From Paraspadella gotoi (taxonomy: Eukaryota > Chaetognatha): 64,000 nucleotides of DNA. The notes beneath the pieces were generated by a model that saw only the letters and a program-made list of their open reading frames with translations, was not told the DNA's origin and made no database searches. The stretch lies in the NCBI GenBank assembly GCA_051294375.1, contig CM119267.1:5159822-5223821 (forward strand), given 5' to 3'. Both the position numbers and the translations under genes were made by a program. Shown here piece by piece: positions 11,482-23,246 of this stretch (positions are counted from its first letter, which is position 1; each line of letters starts with the position of its first letter).

Positions 11482-13073
11482 TTAATACTTGGCGATCCCC
11501 GACATCTCTCTCTCCGCGTAGAGCCTCTCCACGGCCTCGTTGACCTCCGTCCCGACATCCGCAACCCCCTTGGCCTCCTCCAGCGTCCCGTCGGTTGTCA
11601 GCATCCCGACGAAGACCTCTCGCGAGGGCATCAGCGTCGAGAGTCCCAGTCTGATCACTTGGCGGACGAACCAATTGTGATGGAGCCCGAGGGTGACGTC
11701 GTAGGCGGCGACGGCCGAGGCGGAAACGGATGGCTCGGCGGCGGCGGGGGCGGCGTCCGAAGCATCGTCGCCCGCGGCCGCTGTCTCGAAGGACTGCTGT
11801 AGACGACCAAAGTATTGGAGTAGAAACTCGGCGAATCGATGGATGTAGAGAAGCGCGACGGCGCCTTTACGAATTTTCTCGTCGTCCTGGACGGGGGCGT
11901 CGTAATCGCCGTCCGGTAGAGGTCGTTCGTGATCCAGCATCTCTTCGACGGAGTCGTAGAAACGGGATTTGGAGGAGTTTCTGAAGGGAGCGGGTCAGAG
12001 GAGTTAAGGGGAGTGGGGGTGGGAGCAGAGGCGACTTTTATTCACTGTTGTTTATTTGGGTTACGAGGATAAACATACGTTTATTTGTTTATTCGAAGTT
12101 TTGAACGTTGGTTTATCGTAAAAGGGGCTGGTTAAAAAAACAGTAAACAGTAAGCAACAGTAAACAAAATTAGTAAAAGCAAAACAAACAAAATTTTAAA
12201 TAAAAAAGACGCTAGACAAACAAAATGGGCACTCTTTTCCGAGAGTACCCTCTTTTTCTGTTCGTTTTTTCCCAGAATTTAAATATATCTTTAAACTTAT
12301 AAACTAGTCTAACCCTAATCCCTAACCCTAATCTCAAACCTTAATTTAATCCTAAACCCTAATTACAAACCAAGTCCCTAATCTTTATCATTAACCTAAT
12401 CCTCAACCTAATCCCTAACCTTAATCTTTAAACTAATCTTTAATTTAAAAACTTAACCTAATCCCGAATTTCATATAAAATCAGGCGTTCTGGGAAATCA
12501 TGAACGGTAATTCAAATGTGTTGCGCCGCAGTGACTCTCTTATCACGTGCATTTTTCATGACATGACATGACGTGACATGACGTGACGTAACATGTCTAC
12601 ATGACTACAAAAACTTTCTCAGCCTGTGTATTTATGACATGCACTGCATCAAAATTCCGTCTTTTATTCCTTATAGTTTTAGTATTTTCTGAAGGCGGCG
12701 CTTGCAGTCCCTTAGATTTGAGGTTTTTTCTGTCTTAACAAAAGAGCAACCAGCTATAGGCAAATTATATGATTTTTTAACGTAAGTGGAACAGACCGAT
12801 GGACAGACATACCGACGGACCGACCGAAAAGTGACTTAACTTAACTTAAATAAAAAGGCCGAATGTAACTTACCTTAACTTTTCCAAGACTTCCATGTGT
12901 TTCGCCAACTCCACCTCCGCCGTATTAAACGGCATGAATCCTCGCAGGAACAGTTTGTACTGGCGGCAGGCGTCGAGGTAGGCCGTCATGTCCAGGCCCG
13001 CCCGCTCGCGACAGCGCCGGAGAGACGCCAGCAGCGCCGCCACGTCGAAGGTTTCGTCGGTGGAGTTCGGCAT
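11482..13073 (-). CDS. Glycolipid/ceramide-1-phosphate transfer protein-like (GLTP domain), two exons
   Basis: GLTP-fold proteins are cytosolic all-helical carriers that move glycolipids or ceramide-1-phosphate between membranes. Exon 1 is 13,073-12,874 (ATG at 13,073) and ends at a good donor (AG then GTAAGT). Exon 2 is 11,980-11,482, after acceptor CTTCAG. Together they encode 232 residues; human CPTP has 214. Exon 1 gives the N-terminal helices, ending MEVLEKLR, which parallels MERLR of CPTP. Exon 2 has the YIHRF helix (112-116), an expanded acidic/Ala-rich linker (about 132-160), HHNW (167-170, matching the conserved His-x-Trp), PSREVF (185-190) and a C-terminal ERLYAE (218-223) close to CPTP's KLYAE. 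By my alignment the phosphate-binding Lys and two Arg of CPTP are replaced (H59, V108, Y112), and Y112 falls where GLTP has its sugar-stacking Trp. Ligand specificity is therefore unclear. Family assignment is firm; orthology to CPTP rather than GLTP is inferred. The intron holds two transposon-like repeats. Confidence 0.85.
12227..12500. mobile_element. Element family A (CCCTAA-type) in the GLTP intron
   Basis: This is the clean version: an ACTCTTTTCCGAGAG edge, a degenerate array of CCCTAA, CCTAATC and related units (about 12,310-12,470), and a closing edge AAATCAGGCGTTCTGGGAA. Edges and interior match the copies at 14,851, 28,650, 44,317 and 62,594. No open frame is present, so it would be non-autonomous. 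Confidence 0.65.
12505..12845. mobile_element. Element family B in the GLTP intron
   Basis: Order of parts: AATTCAAATGTGTTGCGCCG, a stretch of ACATG/ACGTGAC motifs, 'ctgaaggcggcgcttgcag', then GACAGACATACCGACGGACC and a GACCGAAAAGTGACTTA end. The same order occurs at 20,878, 37,140 and (inverted) 37,460. No coding frame, and no tRNA-like promoter boxes that I can see, so its class is unknown. Confidence 0.6.
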
Positions 13074-13337
13074 GAGGAGCGGTGGAGACGAGGAAGCGGG
13101 GGTGAGGGAGGGGGGGGAGAGAGGGTTGGAGTTGGAGGAAGTGACGGTGGAAATGAGACTGAGGAAGACCTGAAGGAAAAAATCAGAAAATTAAATATGC
13201 ATATAATGAATGAAAACGAATTAACTAATAATAGGGTGGAGTGATGAAAATATTGAGCGATTAAATATTATTTTTTTACTGCTTATGGATAATTGGATTT
13301 GTAATTAACAAATTTTAAATCCGTTAATAATTTTTTT

Positions 13338-13850
13338 AGCATAAGTGTAGTAAAATCATTAAATTTTAAAATATTAGATTTTTATTTTTAAGAACAGATT
13401 TGGATTTGCCATAAAAATTTTGAAAAATATATAAAATATATTATAGAATATTTTAATGTTTAGACTGCAAAAAAATGATTAAAATGTTTTAACATATATT
13501 AGTTTCTACTACAAAGAATAAGAAAAATGATTATTTTTTTAATCTTAGATTTAACTTTTTATAAAAAATTATTAAAATTTGTTTTTAAAAATTTACTGTT
13601 TTATAAAAATATTATTACAAATATATTGTGTTTTACTATTCTGTTCCCCAAACAATATGAACAAAATATTTTTTTGAACTAGTTAATCATACTATCTCAT
13701 GTCTAAATATTCTTATTTGATCACTCAAATAATTTATTTTGTTGTTGATAGCTCCACTCTATTAAATAAATCTTTCAAAATCAAATTTAAAGGAAGTAGT
13801 TCATGTCGTGGTTACTGGGTAGTCGACAAAGTAAAAACTGGCCTTGTTTT
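13338..13850. other. AT-rich DNA, no gene seen
   Basis: Unique-looking AT-rich DNA between the duplication and a GA microsatellite. No coding signal. Confidence 0.6.
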
Positions 13851-13888
13851 TTAATGTTTCAGAGTAAAAACCGGTTTCAAAAAGCGGA

Positions 13889-14019
<131 letters not shown>

Positions 14020-14241
14020 AATAAAGAAAACAAGAAAGGAGAAAGAAAAAAAGAAAGAAAAAGAGAGAGGGAAGTAAAAATATCAAATTCATTTAATTAT
14101 TAAAAATCAGTTTGAAAAGCATTTTGATGATCCAAAATAATTATGCCTTTTGTTCCAAAATTTGGCATCGCTGAAAAAAAATATTCGTTCAGAGAATTGA
14201 GCTGAGGCACGAACTGAAAACAAGTCTTCCCGAGTACAGAT

Positions 14242-14308
<67 letters not shown>

Positions 14309-14850
14309 GCGATCGCATCTTTTTTTTCCATAGGAATCAGCAGCCGGAGAAACTCGGGTTCAAAAATGTGGCCCAAATGTTTTTCGACGTGTTTTTTGTT
14401 TATTGGATTTTATATGTAATATTTTTTTTGATCTTTTCATTCCTTTCATTGTTTTCATTCGTTTATAATTTTTATTTTTCATTTAAATTTAACAAAAACA
14501 TCGAAAGAAAGAGAGAAAAAAATTAGATCGAGCAGATCGACTGGCGACGACGACGACGACGACGACGATGACGAACGACGTCGACGACAGCAGTGCGAAA
14601 GGACCGGTTTTTAGTCAGCTTTCAGATGAAGACTGAAGAGTTTCTTTTTTTATAGTAATAGTTTATAACTGATTCGGTCTTGCATACCACATGGAAAATA
14701 GTAGATTATTAATTTATTCATTATGAAAGAGCACTGTTTTCCCCTTAGGTGCAAACATGAAATGAAAAAAGAATTGTCTAGTTTTTGAAACAAAATCTTT
14801 TTTTTTTTTATTTCATGTTTGCACCTAAGAGGAAGACAGAAGTCTTCGAA

Positions 14851-15045
14851 GGGCTCTCTTTTCCCAGAGCGCCCCATTTCTGTTCTTTTATCCTTAAACC
14901 TTAACCCTAAAAACCCTGATCCTTAATTTTTAACCATAATTCCTAATCTTTAATTAATCCTTAACTTCTAACGTAATTTTTAATTAAAAAATTCTAAATT
15001 ATACATTTAAGCAAAAAAAGGACGTTATCGGAAAATAATGCCCTT
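14851..15045. mobile_element. Element family A (CCCTAA-type)
   Basis: It opens CTCTCTTTTCCCAGAGCG, then CCCCATTTCTG, holds degenerate CCTTAA/CCCTAA units and closes AAAAAAGGACGTTATCGGAAA. The two edges are imperfect inverted complements (TTTTCCC..CC..ATTT). About 200 bp. Confidence 0.6.
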
Positions 15046-15476
15046 TTGGCTTTACGTAACGAGATCGGTTAGGTAATTTGACGAACGGTTTCGTGATAAT
15101 GGTTTTAATGACTTAATGAAAAGTTTGGTTTTTTTTGTTTGTTTTTTTTGTGTTTTTTTTTTTTTTTTTTTTTTTTTTGGTGCGAGTTAAATAAATTAAC
15201 CTGATCATTCGGTTACGAGAGGTCACGAAGATATGTTTTCTTCATTAAACAAATTATTGGTTTATTAATTCGTTATATAACTACGTATAACTTAGAAAAA
15301 AGGGGTTTCAGATTAACGGTTTTATTATTTTTATCTCGATGCACTAACCAAATTCGAAAAAGTCCGGTTTAGAAATTGATGAATGAATAAGTAAGAAACG
15401 AAGAACTATGTGGAAAAAAAGGTTAAGAGTATACTTTACGAGAAAAACAAGTTTAGGAAGGAGTTAGGATAAAAGA

Positions 15477-15490
15477 GAGAGTTGAGAGAG

Positions 15491-15524
<34 letters not shown>

Positions 15525-15527
15525 GAG

Positions 15528-15574
<47 letters not shown>

Positions 15575-15691
15575 TATATTAGTAAGAGAAAAGAATTGCA
15601 ATTCGGGTTCAGGATGAAAGTTCAAGTTTCGAAGTGAAGTGAGTCAGGTCACAAAAAACGCCGCAAGTCCACGATTCCACTTTTTTTTCAC

Positions 15692-15757
<66 letters not shown>

Positions 15758-15760
15758 TTC
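15477..15760. repeat. GA tract, then CT tract
   Basis: An interrupted GA tract (about 15,477-15,574) and a CT tract (about 15,697-15,758) lie about 120 bp apart in inverted sense, so the strands could fold back. A poly-T run precedes them at 15,120-15,180. There is no gene. Confidence 0.9.
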
Positions 15761-15974
15761 CCATTGGATTCGTATTTTGTTTTGCTCTAAATTCTCTCCA
15801 TGGATTAAATTTCTTTACTTTAGCCTTTAAAGAACTCCTAGTTTAAAGTCCCTTTCGAATGCGGGTTTTTCGTTTAAAAGGTTTTTTTTTTTAAAGAAAA
15901 TTTGGTCATTTCATTGGTTCTTACTTTTCTACCTCTTATATGCAAAAAGCGGTAGTTCCCGTTACATATACTAT

Positions 15975-16081
15975 TGCAAGCTTGAAAGGGGAAGAACAAT
16001 CATCGCGGCTGTGGCTGCCGCTGCTGCTTTGAAGGCTGCGCGACGCCGGATGCGGCTGCTGGGCCATGCCGGCTCCAGCTG
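15975..16081 (-). CDS. Candidate exon, unknown protein (3' partner)
   Basis: On the minus strand an intron-like, pyrimidine-rich tail ends in TACCGCAG just before 16,081. The sequence after it is GC-richer than its surroundings and open in more than one frame. In phase with the upstream candidate exon it reads QLEPAWPSSR, then an Ala-rich stretch, and stops after LSSLQ. In another frame it reads MAQQPHPASRS with SSSGSHSRDD. I cannot choose between the frames and recognise no family. Support is the acceptor and the contrast with AT-rich flanks. Confidence 0.25.
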
Positions 16082-16529
16082 CTGCGGTAGGAATAAAAAA
16101 CCAAAAAAAAAACAAAAGATAGAAAAAAAAAAGGAAAGTAAAGGGAGAAAGTGGAGTAAATATCAGGAGCAAAGGATTTACGAGAGGCGGTGTTTGAAAA
16201 AAAAATACAAAAACGCAGTCGAGAAACAAAAAATAAGACTAAAAAAAGATTAAAAGAGAAAAAAAATCTGCCAGTTTCACGAAACTTTTTAAGTATTTAT
16301 TTTGACGTGTTTATTTGATTCTTTTGAAAAAAAAAAACAAAAAGAAAACAAAAATAGAAACGATTTAATATTTTTTTTTTTCAAATCCAAATTTAATTTA
16401 CGGCTCCGTCGTAACCTTCTTTGCCGCCTCGCCCGAAGGGCGCGTGAGGCATTCAGGCATCTTCCGCCGCGCCGCACCTAGCGCCGACCGCACCGCTCCG
16501 GGCGCGCCTCCACTCCCCTTTTTACGCAC

Positions 16530-16639
16530 CTGCGGGGCAAAAACGGAAATCTGCATATGCAAAGTCGGGGCCTCGTTACTCGACGCGTTAAAGGCATTCG
16601 CTTCGTCGGCCGCCCTCGTTATTGTAAAGCATAACGATC
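16530..16639 (-). CDS. Candidate internal exon, unknown protein
   Basis: A 110-nt minus-strand segment is bounded by an acceptor (TTGTTTCTCAG) and a strong donor (CCGCAG then GTGCGT). One frame is fully open and reads naturally: ITRAADEANAF, then NEAPTLHMQISVFAPQ. It would end in phase 0 and could join the exon starting at 16,081, about 450 bp on. A long (GA)n run (16,662-16,723) lies just upstream in the presumed intron. If unspliced, the frame continues to a stop at 16,398. I do not recognise the protein. Confidence 0.35.
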
Positions 16640-16658
16640 CTGAGAAACAAGAGAACGT

Positions 16659-16728
<70 letters not shown>

Positions 16729-17559
16729 TGAGGGACTTGAGATGGCGATGCCTCCAGTTCTGCTTTTATGCGCGATCTCAAGTGGCCGAGATATTGAGAT
16801 TGACAATTGAACCACGAGATGGTATTAGACGGACGGTCAAGCGGGAGCCACGCGGATTTCATATAAACATAAAATTCAAATAAATAATGAAAATAAATCA
16901 AATCACCTCTAGAGAAGTCATATGGCGGAAACAATATCGGCCAATAAATACCGAAGCTTAAAATAACATATTCGCTGTATGAATGACTCTGTCAGAAAGT
17001 CAGAAAGTGACCATCTGTCATCTCACCATATATGGTTCTCATATATGGTTCTCTTTTTTTATCTTTTTTTCCACGCCGCCATTTCGCCACGAGTTTCGTT
17101 TTACGATCCACGCGTATTCTTTGAGCGTTCGCTTCCGCGGTCAACTCGTAGTCCCGCGCACGCGCGTTCTCGTAGTTTTCGGACGTGCGCTCCCAGTTTT
17201 TCCCCGTCGGAACCGTTCGCCGACGGTCACGTGCGAGACCCCGGGGATTAGAGATCCGTTTCGAGCCCGAAACCCCGAGTTCAAGACCTTTGGCAGAGGA
17301 GTGGGAAAGAGAGTTCAAAATAAAGTTCAAGTTATCACAGACCCTGGAAGACTTTGACCAAAAACAGTAGTTTATAACTTAAGAACTTATAACTAAACTT
17401 TCGTTCAAAAGTTTAGGTTTAAACCTTTTCCACCACGGGTCAAATCTTAAACCCCGGTTTGACAACCTCGCGGCGAGGTCCGTCGCTTGTCACGTCCGCG
17501 AACCCCAGGGTTCAAGACCTCTCTAACCCATAAAGAATTTCCAAGAGTCTCGTAAACTC

Positions 17560-17562
<3 letters not shown>

Positions 17563-17623
<61 letters not shown>

Positions 17624-18234
17624 TCTCTCTGTCTCGCATTCGGGGGCGGAGAGTGGAGAGTGGAGAAGGGGTACAGCGGTGCCGGGTTGGAGAGCGCGTT
17701 GTTAAATTCTCTGCCGAGTGAGAATGTGCATTCCGACTGTGAGCTAAGATCGCTGTGATCTTCGAAAGCATTGTGATCGTTCCCCCCCTTTCGCCAAAAA
17801 TGCATCGCTGTCTGCGAGCGAGGCGAAAGGGAAAATGTGTTAGTAAAATTAATGTGTTTTTATTCCCTGTTTTTATTTACGAAAATAAGAAAAAAACAAC
17901 AACAAAAGTGCGTCTTATTTCCAAGAGTCTTTATCTCAATAAAAAAACCCGCGCGGGGAACTCGTTGGCAGCCGCAACTTTTATCTTCATTACCGAGCTG
18001 ACAAGCAAAGGAGGGCTCGCTCACTCTCGCTCAGTCTCTCTCTCTCTCTCTCTCTTTCTGGATTTCATTCTCGCCTCTTTTTACCTCTTTGTCTCTCACT
18101 ATTTCTTCCGTCTTTACTATTTCCTTATCTTTATGTTTTACTTTTTTGTTTTTTCTAATTTTTGAGCTCTCTCTCTCCCTTTCTCTCTCCCTTTTTCTCT
18201 CGATCTCTCTCCTCTCTTTCTCTCTCTCTACTCC

Positions 18235-18277
<43 letters not shown>

Positions 18278-18310
18278 TTCTCTCTCTCTCTCTCCCTCTC
18301 TCTCCCCTTG
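17563..18310. repeat. CT-rich microsatellites
   Basis: A pure CT run lies at 17,563-17,628 and interrupted CT/CCCT tracts at 18,030-18,055 and 18,165-18,310. A short unique piece (about 18,330-18,365) contains ATGGCTGCC in good start context but leads straight back into CT repeat, so I do not call a gene. Confidence 0.9.
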
Positions 18311-18539
18311 TCTTTTCTTTCCTCTTCACTGTCTGGTGATCAGCATGGCTGCCTTCAAGACTTACTCTCTTTCCTCTCTCTCCCTCTCTTTCCCCCTCTC
18401 ACTTCTCTCTCTTTCTTCACTTTTCTCCTAATCTTCTCTCTTCCTCTCTCTCCCCTCTCTTTTCCTCCCTCTCACTCTTCTGGACTCTGAGCGTACAAGT
18501 TTTCTCTTGACTGACCTTTGGAGTCAAAGGCAATGTTTT

Positions 18540-18708
18540 TCAAGGATATTCGTTATTCTATTTTTTTCTTTATTTTTTTTGGTTCTTTCTTTCCTTCTTT
18601 ATTATTCTTATTTTTCTTTCTTTCTGTCTTTGTTTCTCTCTATTTTTTATCAATTGTTTTTTCTTCTTTTTTTCGGTCCTTCTATCTTTTTTTTTCTCTC
18701 GTTTTTTT

Positions 18709-18783
<75 letters not shown>

Positions 18784-18890
18784 CGCTTTTTTGTTTTTCT
18801 TTCTTTCTTTCTTTCTTTTTTTCTTTCTTTCTTTCTTTCTTTCATTCTTTCTTTCTCCCTTTTTTCCTTTTTTTCTTTCTTTCATCAGTA
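18540..18890. repeat. (TTTC)n array with degenerate flanks
   Basis: A pure TTTC core (about 18,708-18,784) sits in a broader T/C-rich domain. Its complement is at 25,535-25,870 in the right arm. Long Phe-Leu-Ser or Lys-Glu-Arg frames over it are repeat artefacts. Confidence 0.95.
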
Positions 18891-19446
18891 GTGGGATGGA
18901 GACAGAGACGATTGGTTTCTCTTTCCAATCAACACTCACTAACTTTCATTCCATCTCCCGTCATCATTATCGTCGTCGTCGTCGTCGTCGTTGTCTTCGG
19001 CGTCATTCGTGCCAAGATTTCAATTATCATCGTCTCACGTCCCCCGTCGAGTCGCCCCCAATCACCCTTTCAACTTCCCCCCCTCACCGCCCCGAAAAAA
19101 ACTCCTAAAGTTTATTCCCATGTCTTGTCATGTCAATTGTTCAATGTTCACTGCTCTTTCTATCTCAACACACCTGGTCACACTCCTTCCCTCTTTGTGA
19201 ATTAAACATTAAACATTATTTGGCTGCTGATTTTCATTTTCTGTCACTCTTTTTTTTTGCGACCAGTTCGAAGCCGCGCGCCAGTCGAAAACCCCTCGCG
19301 CCGTCGAGACTCGTCCCCGCGGGTCCCAAACGCCCGGGGTCTCGTAACGAAGGAACGTTATCGGTTCGGTTACTCGGCGAGGGGGCGGGGTCTGTTACTC
19401 GCCGCAAGCAATTTCTTGGAGGTCTCTATTTCCATATTTTTTCACG

Positions 19447-19566
<120 letters not shown>

Positions 19567-20291
19567 TGCATGAAAGTGGTTTAGACTTAGAAGAGAGGGA
19601 GACAGATGTTACAGTAAAGAAGAAATTCTCAATGTAAATATGGGCGAAATGCGAAGAGAATCTCAGCGGTTGGAAAAGGATGAAAAGAAAGTGGTGAGGA
19701 TTTGATTTAAATATTTTTTGGGGGGAGGATTGGTTAATATTTTACTATATCTTTTTAAATAATGTTAATAAATACTTTGTATTCCCTCTATTGTACCATG
19801 CTTTCATGATCTTCACGGTTCGACGGCCAAATAACTAAATAACCATCCTATTGATTGCTTTTTGAAAACAAGAACATTTCTCTGTCTCTCTCTCTCTCTC
19901 TCTCTCNNNNNNNNNNNNNNNNNNNNNNNNNNNNNNNNNNNNNNNNNNNNNNNNNNNNNNNNNNNNNNNNNNNNNNNNNNNNNNNNNNNNNNNNNNNNNN
20001 NNNNNNNNNNNNNNNNNNNNNNNNNNNNNNNNNNNNNNNNNNNNNNNNNNNNNNNNNNNNNNNNNNNNNNNNNNNNNNNNNNNNNNNNNNNNNNNNNNNN
20101 NNNNNNNNNNNNNNNNNNNNNNNNNNNNNNNNNNNNNNNNNNNNNNNNNNNNNNNNNNNNNNNNNNNNNNNNAGAAAGAAGAAGGCATAAATATTAGATT
20201 TTCTTTTCATTACTTTTAAAGTTTTATCGCCAACTTAAATGGCTGTTGGCAGAAGCGAGAATTAGCGGTTTTAAGTTTCCGGATTCGAGCT

Positions 20292-20368
<77 letters not shown>

Positions 20369-20587
20369 CGATTTTAAAACAGTAGCTTCCGTTTTGATAA
20401 CTAACATTCACTTTTATATGTTTATTTATTTATTTATTTACCACACAGTTAATGGGATTTTCTCTCTCTTTACCCCAAAAAGTTTTTTTTAAGTCCCTTC
20501 GACTCACTTACCAGTTACCAACTCTCAAAAAAAGCCAGGTAGGTTCAGGACAGAAAACGATTTGTTTCAGTCGGCGATGACTTAGTG

Positions 20588-20591
20588 TTTA

Positions 20592-20630
<39 letters not shown>
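20588..20630. repeat. (CGT)n microsatellite
   Basis: About fourteen CGT units; the mirror copy is at 23,764-23,803. The (CT)n run at 20,296-20,366 also belongs to this arm. Confidence 0.95.
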
Positions 20631-20877
20631 TGGACAACGTTGAAACTAAGTTTGGGCAAAACACAGACGTGAAAAATTTCCGCTGTATTTTTAGTACTGG
20701 ACTGGGGGAATTAATCGAGAAATATAGGGAAATATATAAATAAAAATAAATATAAATGTTAATACTATATAGAAATATATGATATGTTAATGACTAATGT
20801 TAATGACTAAAGAAATGAGCATTGCGCCATTTACGGTAGTAGAGTAGAGTAGATTTAAAACAAAAGTAAACAAAAAC

Positions 20878-21060
20878 GGAATGTGTTGCGCCGTAGTGAC
20901 TGCCTTATCACTTGTATTTCTCGTGACCTGACATTACATGACGGAACATGACATGACATGACGTGACTTAACATGAATACACGACTACAATAACTTTCTT
21001 TGCGACATACCGACCGACAGACCGACCGAAAAGTTACTTATAGAGTTGCTCCCCGACTAC
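20878..21060. mobile_element. Element family B, short copy
   Basis: It carries the family start (TGTTGCGCCGTAGTGACT), the ACATGACATGACGTGAC stretch, the GACCGACAGACCGACC motif and AAAAGTTACTTATAGAG. The middle 'aaggcggcgcttgcag' block is missing, so it is an internal deletion of the longer form. Its inverted duplicate is at 23,340-23,522. Confidence 0.6.
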
Positions 21061-21149
21061 TCGCGGCGCAACTAAAAACAGGACAAGTACACTTTTGAAA
21101 TTTCGCGCCTTCCCTGTTAAACCGCCAATGCCAGGGCTCGATCCGGCGA

Positions 21150-21249
21150 NNNNNNNNNNNNNNNNNNNNNNNNNNNNNNNNNNNNNNNNNNNNNNNNNNN
21201 NNNNNNNNNNNNNNNNNNNNNNNNNNNNNNNNNNNNNNNNNNNNNNNNN
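21150..21249. other. 100-N scaffold gap
   Basis: Exactly 100 N, the usual placeholder for an unknown distance. The left duplication arm stops at its edge. Confidence 0.9.
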
Positions 21250-21448
21250 GTATTCTTTTTAACTAAAATGTTTGGGGTTCAATCCTACCCGAAAATATTT
21301 CAGTTTCTTTTTTTTTTAATAAAAGAAAATAAAATACAGGTTGTTGTTGTCTCTATCTTTAGGTTTTCAGGTTGAGAGACTCATCCAGTCTTAACCAGTT
21401 GTAAAAAATTTATGGAGGGTAATTGTTTTGTTCAAAGATTTTTGTCAT

Positions 21449-21493
<45 letters not shown>

Positions 21494-22141
21494 ATCTCTA
21501 TCTCTCTTTGTCACTTAACATTTTACTTGAATTTGAGTGTAGAATTTAACTTTTTAACTATAAATTTAATTCTTTTTAATTAAATTTTTAATTTACATTT
21601 TACTTGAATTTGAGTGTAGAATTTAACTTTTTAACTATAGATTTAATTCTTTTTAATTAATTATTTAATTTACATGAATTTAAATTTTAATGTCGAATTT
21701 TTTTTAAAATAAAAGAGTTAAGTTTTAAAGCAAAGAAATTGTAGGCTATTTTCTTGTTTTTATAAAAGAATTTAGAAACTTAAAAGAATCTCTAGCGCAC
21801 TCTTTAGTTTTTTATTTTAAATATTTAAAATGAAGATTTAACAAAAGGGAAAAGTGGACGAAGCTTCGAACTTTCTTTTTTTTTTTTCGGCCTAAGAATC
21901 TTGGAAAAACGAGGGTGAAAGTCATCGTCTCTCGTAGGCGGAAGAGAAGAAGAAGAAGAAGAGAGAAGAAGAAGAAGAAGAAGAGAAGAAGAAGAAGAAG
22001 AAAAGAAGAAGAAGAGAAACACTCAGCGTGAAATGTTTATGAGGATTTTGTCAAAAAAATCGAGGGGAAAAAAGATGGAGATTGGAGATAGGAGGAAAGA
22101 AAAGAAGGAAAAAAAGTGGGGAGGAGAGAGAGGAGAGAGAG

Positions 22142-22209
<68 letters not shown>

Positions 22210-22816
22210 AAATAAACGTCATTCAGTGTAAATCGATGGAAAAGGAGGAAGGAGGAGGAAAGGAGGAAAGGAGGAAAGGAAGAAGGGAGGAAAAGGAGGA
22301 AAGAGACGAAGGAAAAGTTAAAAAGTCGAAATAGAGAAAAGAAAATAAAAGGAAATCAAATTGGACGATCGATTAAATTTAAATTTTTAAAATAAAACAG
22401 ATGCGACGAAGAAAGACATAAGAAGCCGACATCGACGACGACGACAACGACCACAATAACGACGACGATGACGCAAACGACGACGCCCACGACGCCAATA
22501 ACGCCCACGAGGAAAACGACGACTTCGACGACGACGACGACGACGACGAAGACTATCTCCGAGTCTTAAGGTCAAAACTCGAATGGTCGCGTCTATTTTA
22601 CTCAGACTCGTTTATATTTCAAAGAGTTTTTTTTTTCTCCGAAAGAAAAGAATTATTAAAATAAATAAAATAAATTAAATCGTCAAAACTGAGAGAGAGA
22701 GAGAGTTATGCATCGCATGGCGGAGGTCAATGTCCATTCTCACGGTCGGTGGTGCATTCAAGCTGAGAAACTCTTCGATGACTGATTTGACTCTCTCTCT
22801 CTCATCTCTCTCTCTC

Positions 22817-22880
<64 letters not shown>

Positions 22881-23246
22881 TCTCTCTCTTCCTCATCTCT
22901 CTCTTATCTCTCTCTACCCTCTCCCTCACCCGTCCCCCCTCACCCCCTCCTTTCCTTCCCGGTTCCGCGGTGTCTACCGCAGAATAGAAGGGCAAAGGGT
23001 TAATGGTTGACCTTATACCACTAATTACGTCGTTCAAAACACTTTTGCTCATTTGTCATTTTTTTTTCTTTGGCGAGACCGCGTGCGGCGACGAAAGATG
23101 GCGGGAGGGTCTAGAAAGATTATGGGGGGGGCGCTGAGATGTGGCCAAGTGGGGGGAGGAGATTAGGGCCGAAGGGGACACGAAACAATGTCGCAACCCG
23201 ATGCGGGGGGGGGGGTAACGTAACGCCAAAGGTGAGAGGCGAAAGG
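21250..23246. other. Spacer between the inverted arms, no gene seen
   Basis: Contains an (AT)n run (about 21,456-21,488), two ~90-bp near-identical AT-rich units (about 21,505-21,590 and 21,591-21,675), GAA and GA tracts (21,942-22,210), a GAC/AAC microsatellite (22,430-22,555), CT tracts (22,790-22,920) and a G-rich stretch (23,125-23,220). I see no gene. By overlap logic this piece probably belongs in the opposite orientation. Confidence 0.7.

Larger units (their letters stand above)
8435..13337. repeat. Cleaner second copy of the ~5 kb direct duplication
   Basis: It is colinear with 3,350-8,409. This copy keeps the GLTP gene open and spliceable, so it is the better sequence. It has a 233-N gap (9,454-9,686) in the stretch after the AATG array that copy 1 fills. 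After 13,337 the similarity ends in AT-rich DNA. Confidence 0.85.

Noticed and set aside
12300-12480. Genuine interstitial telomere array
   Set aside because: Units are very degenerate and always bounded by the same element edges, so a dispersed element fits better than telomere fusion.
18507-19205. Long Phe/Leu/Ser-rich open frame
   Set aside because: It is the translation of a TTTC microsatellite and has no start context, splice sites or domain. The same holds for the matching frames at 25,211-25,934 and 38,634-39,046.
22387-22575. Arg-rich minus-strand frame
   Set aside because: It results from the GAC/AAC microsatellite on the other strand.
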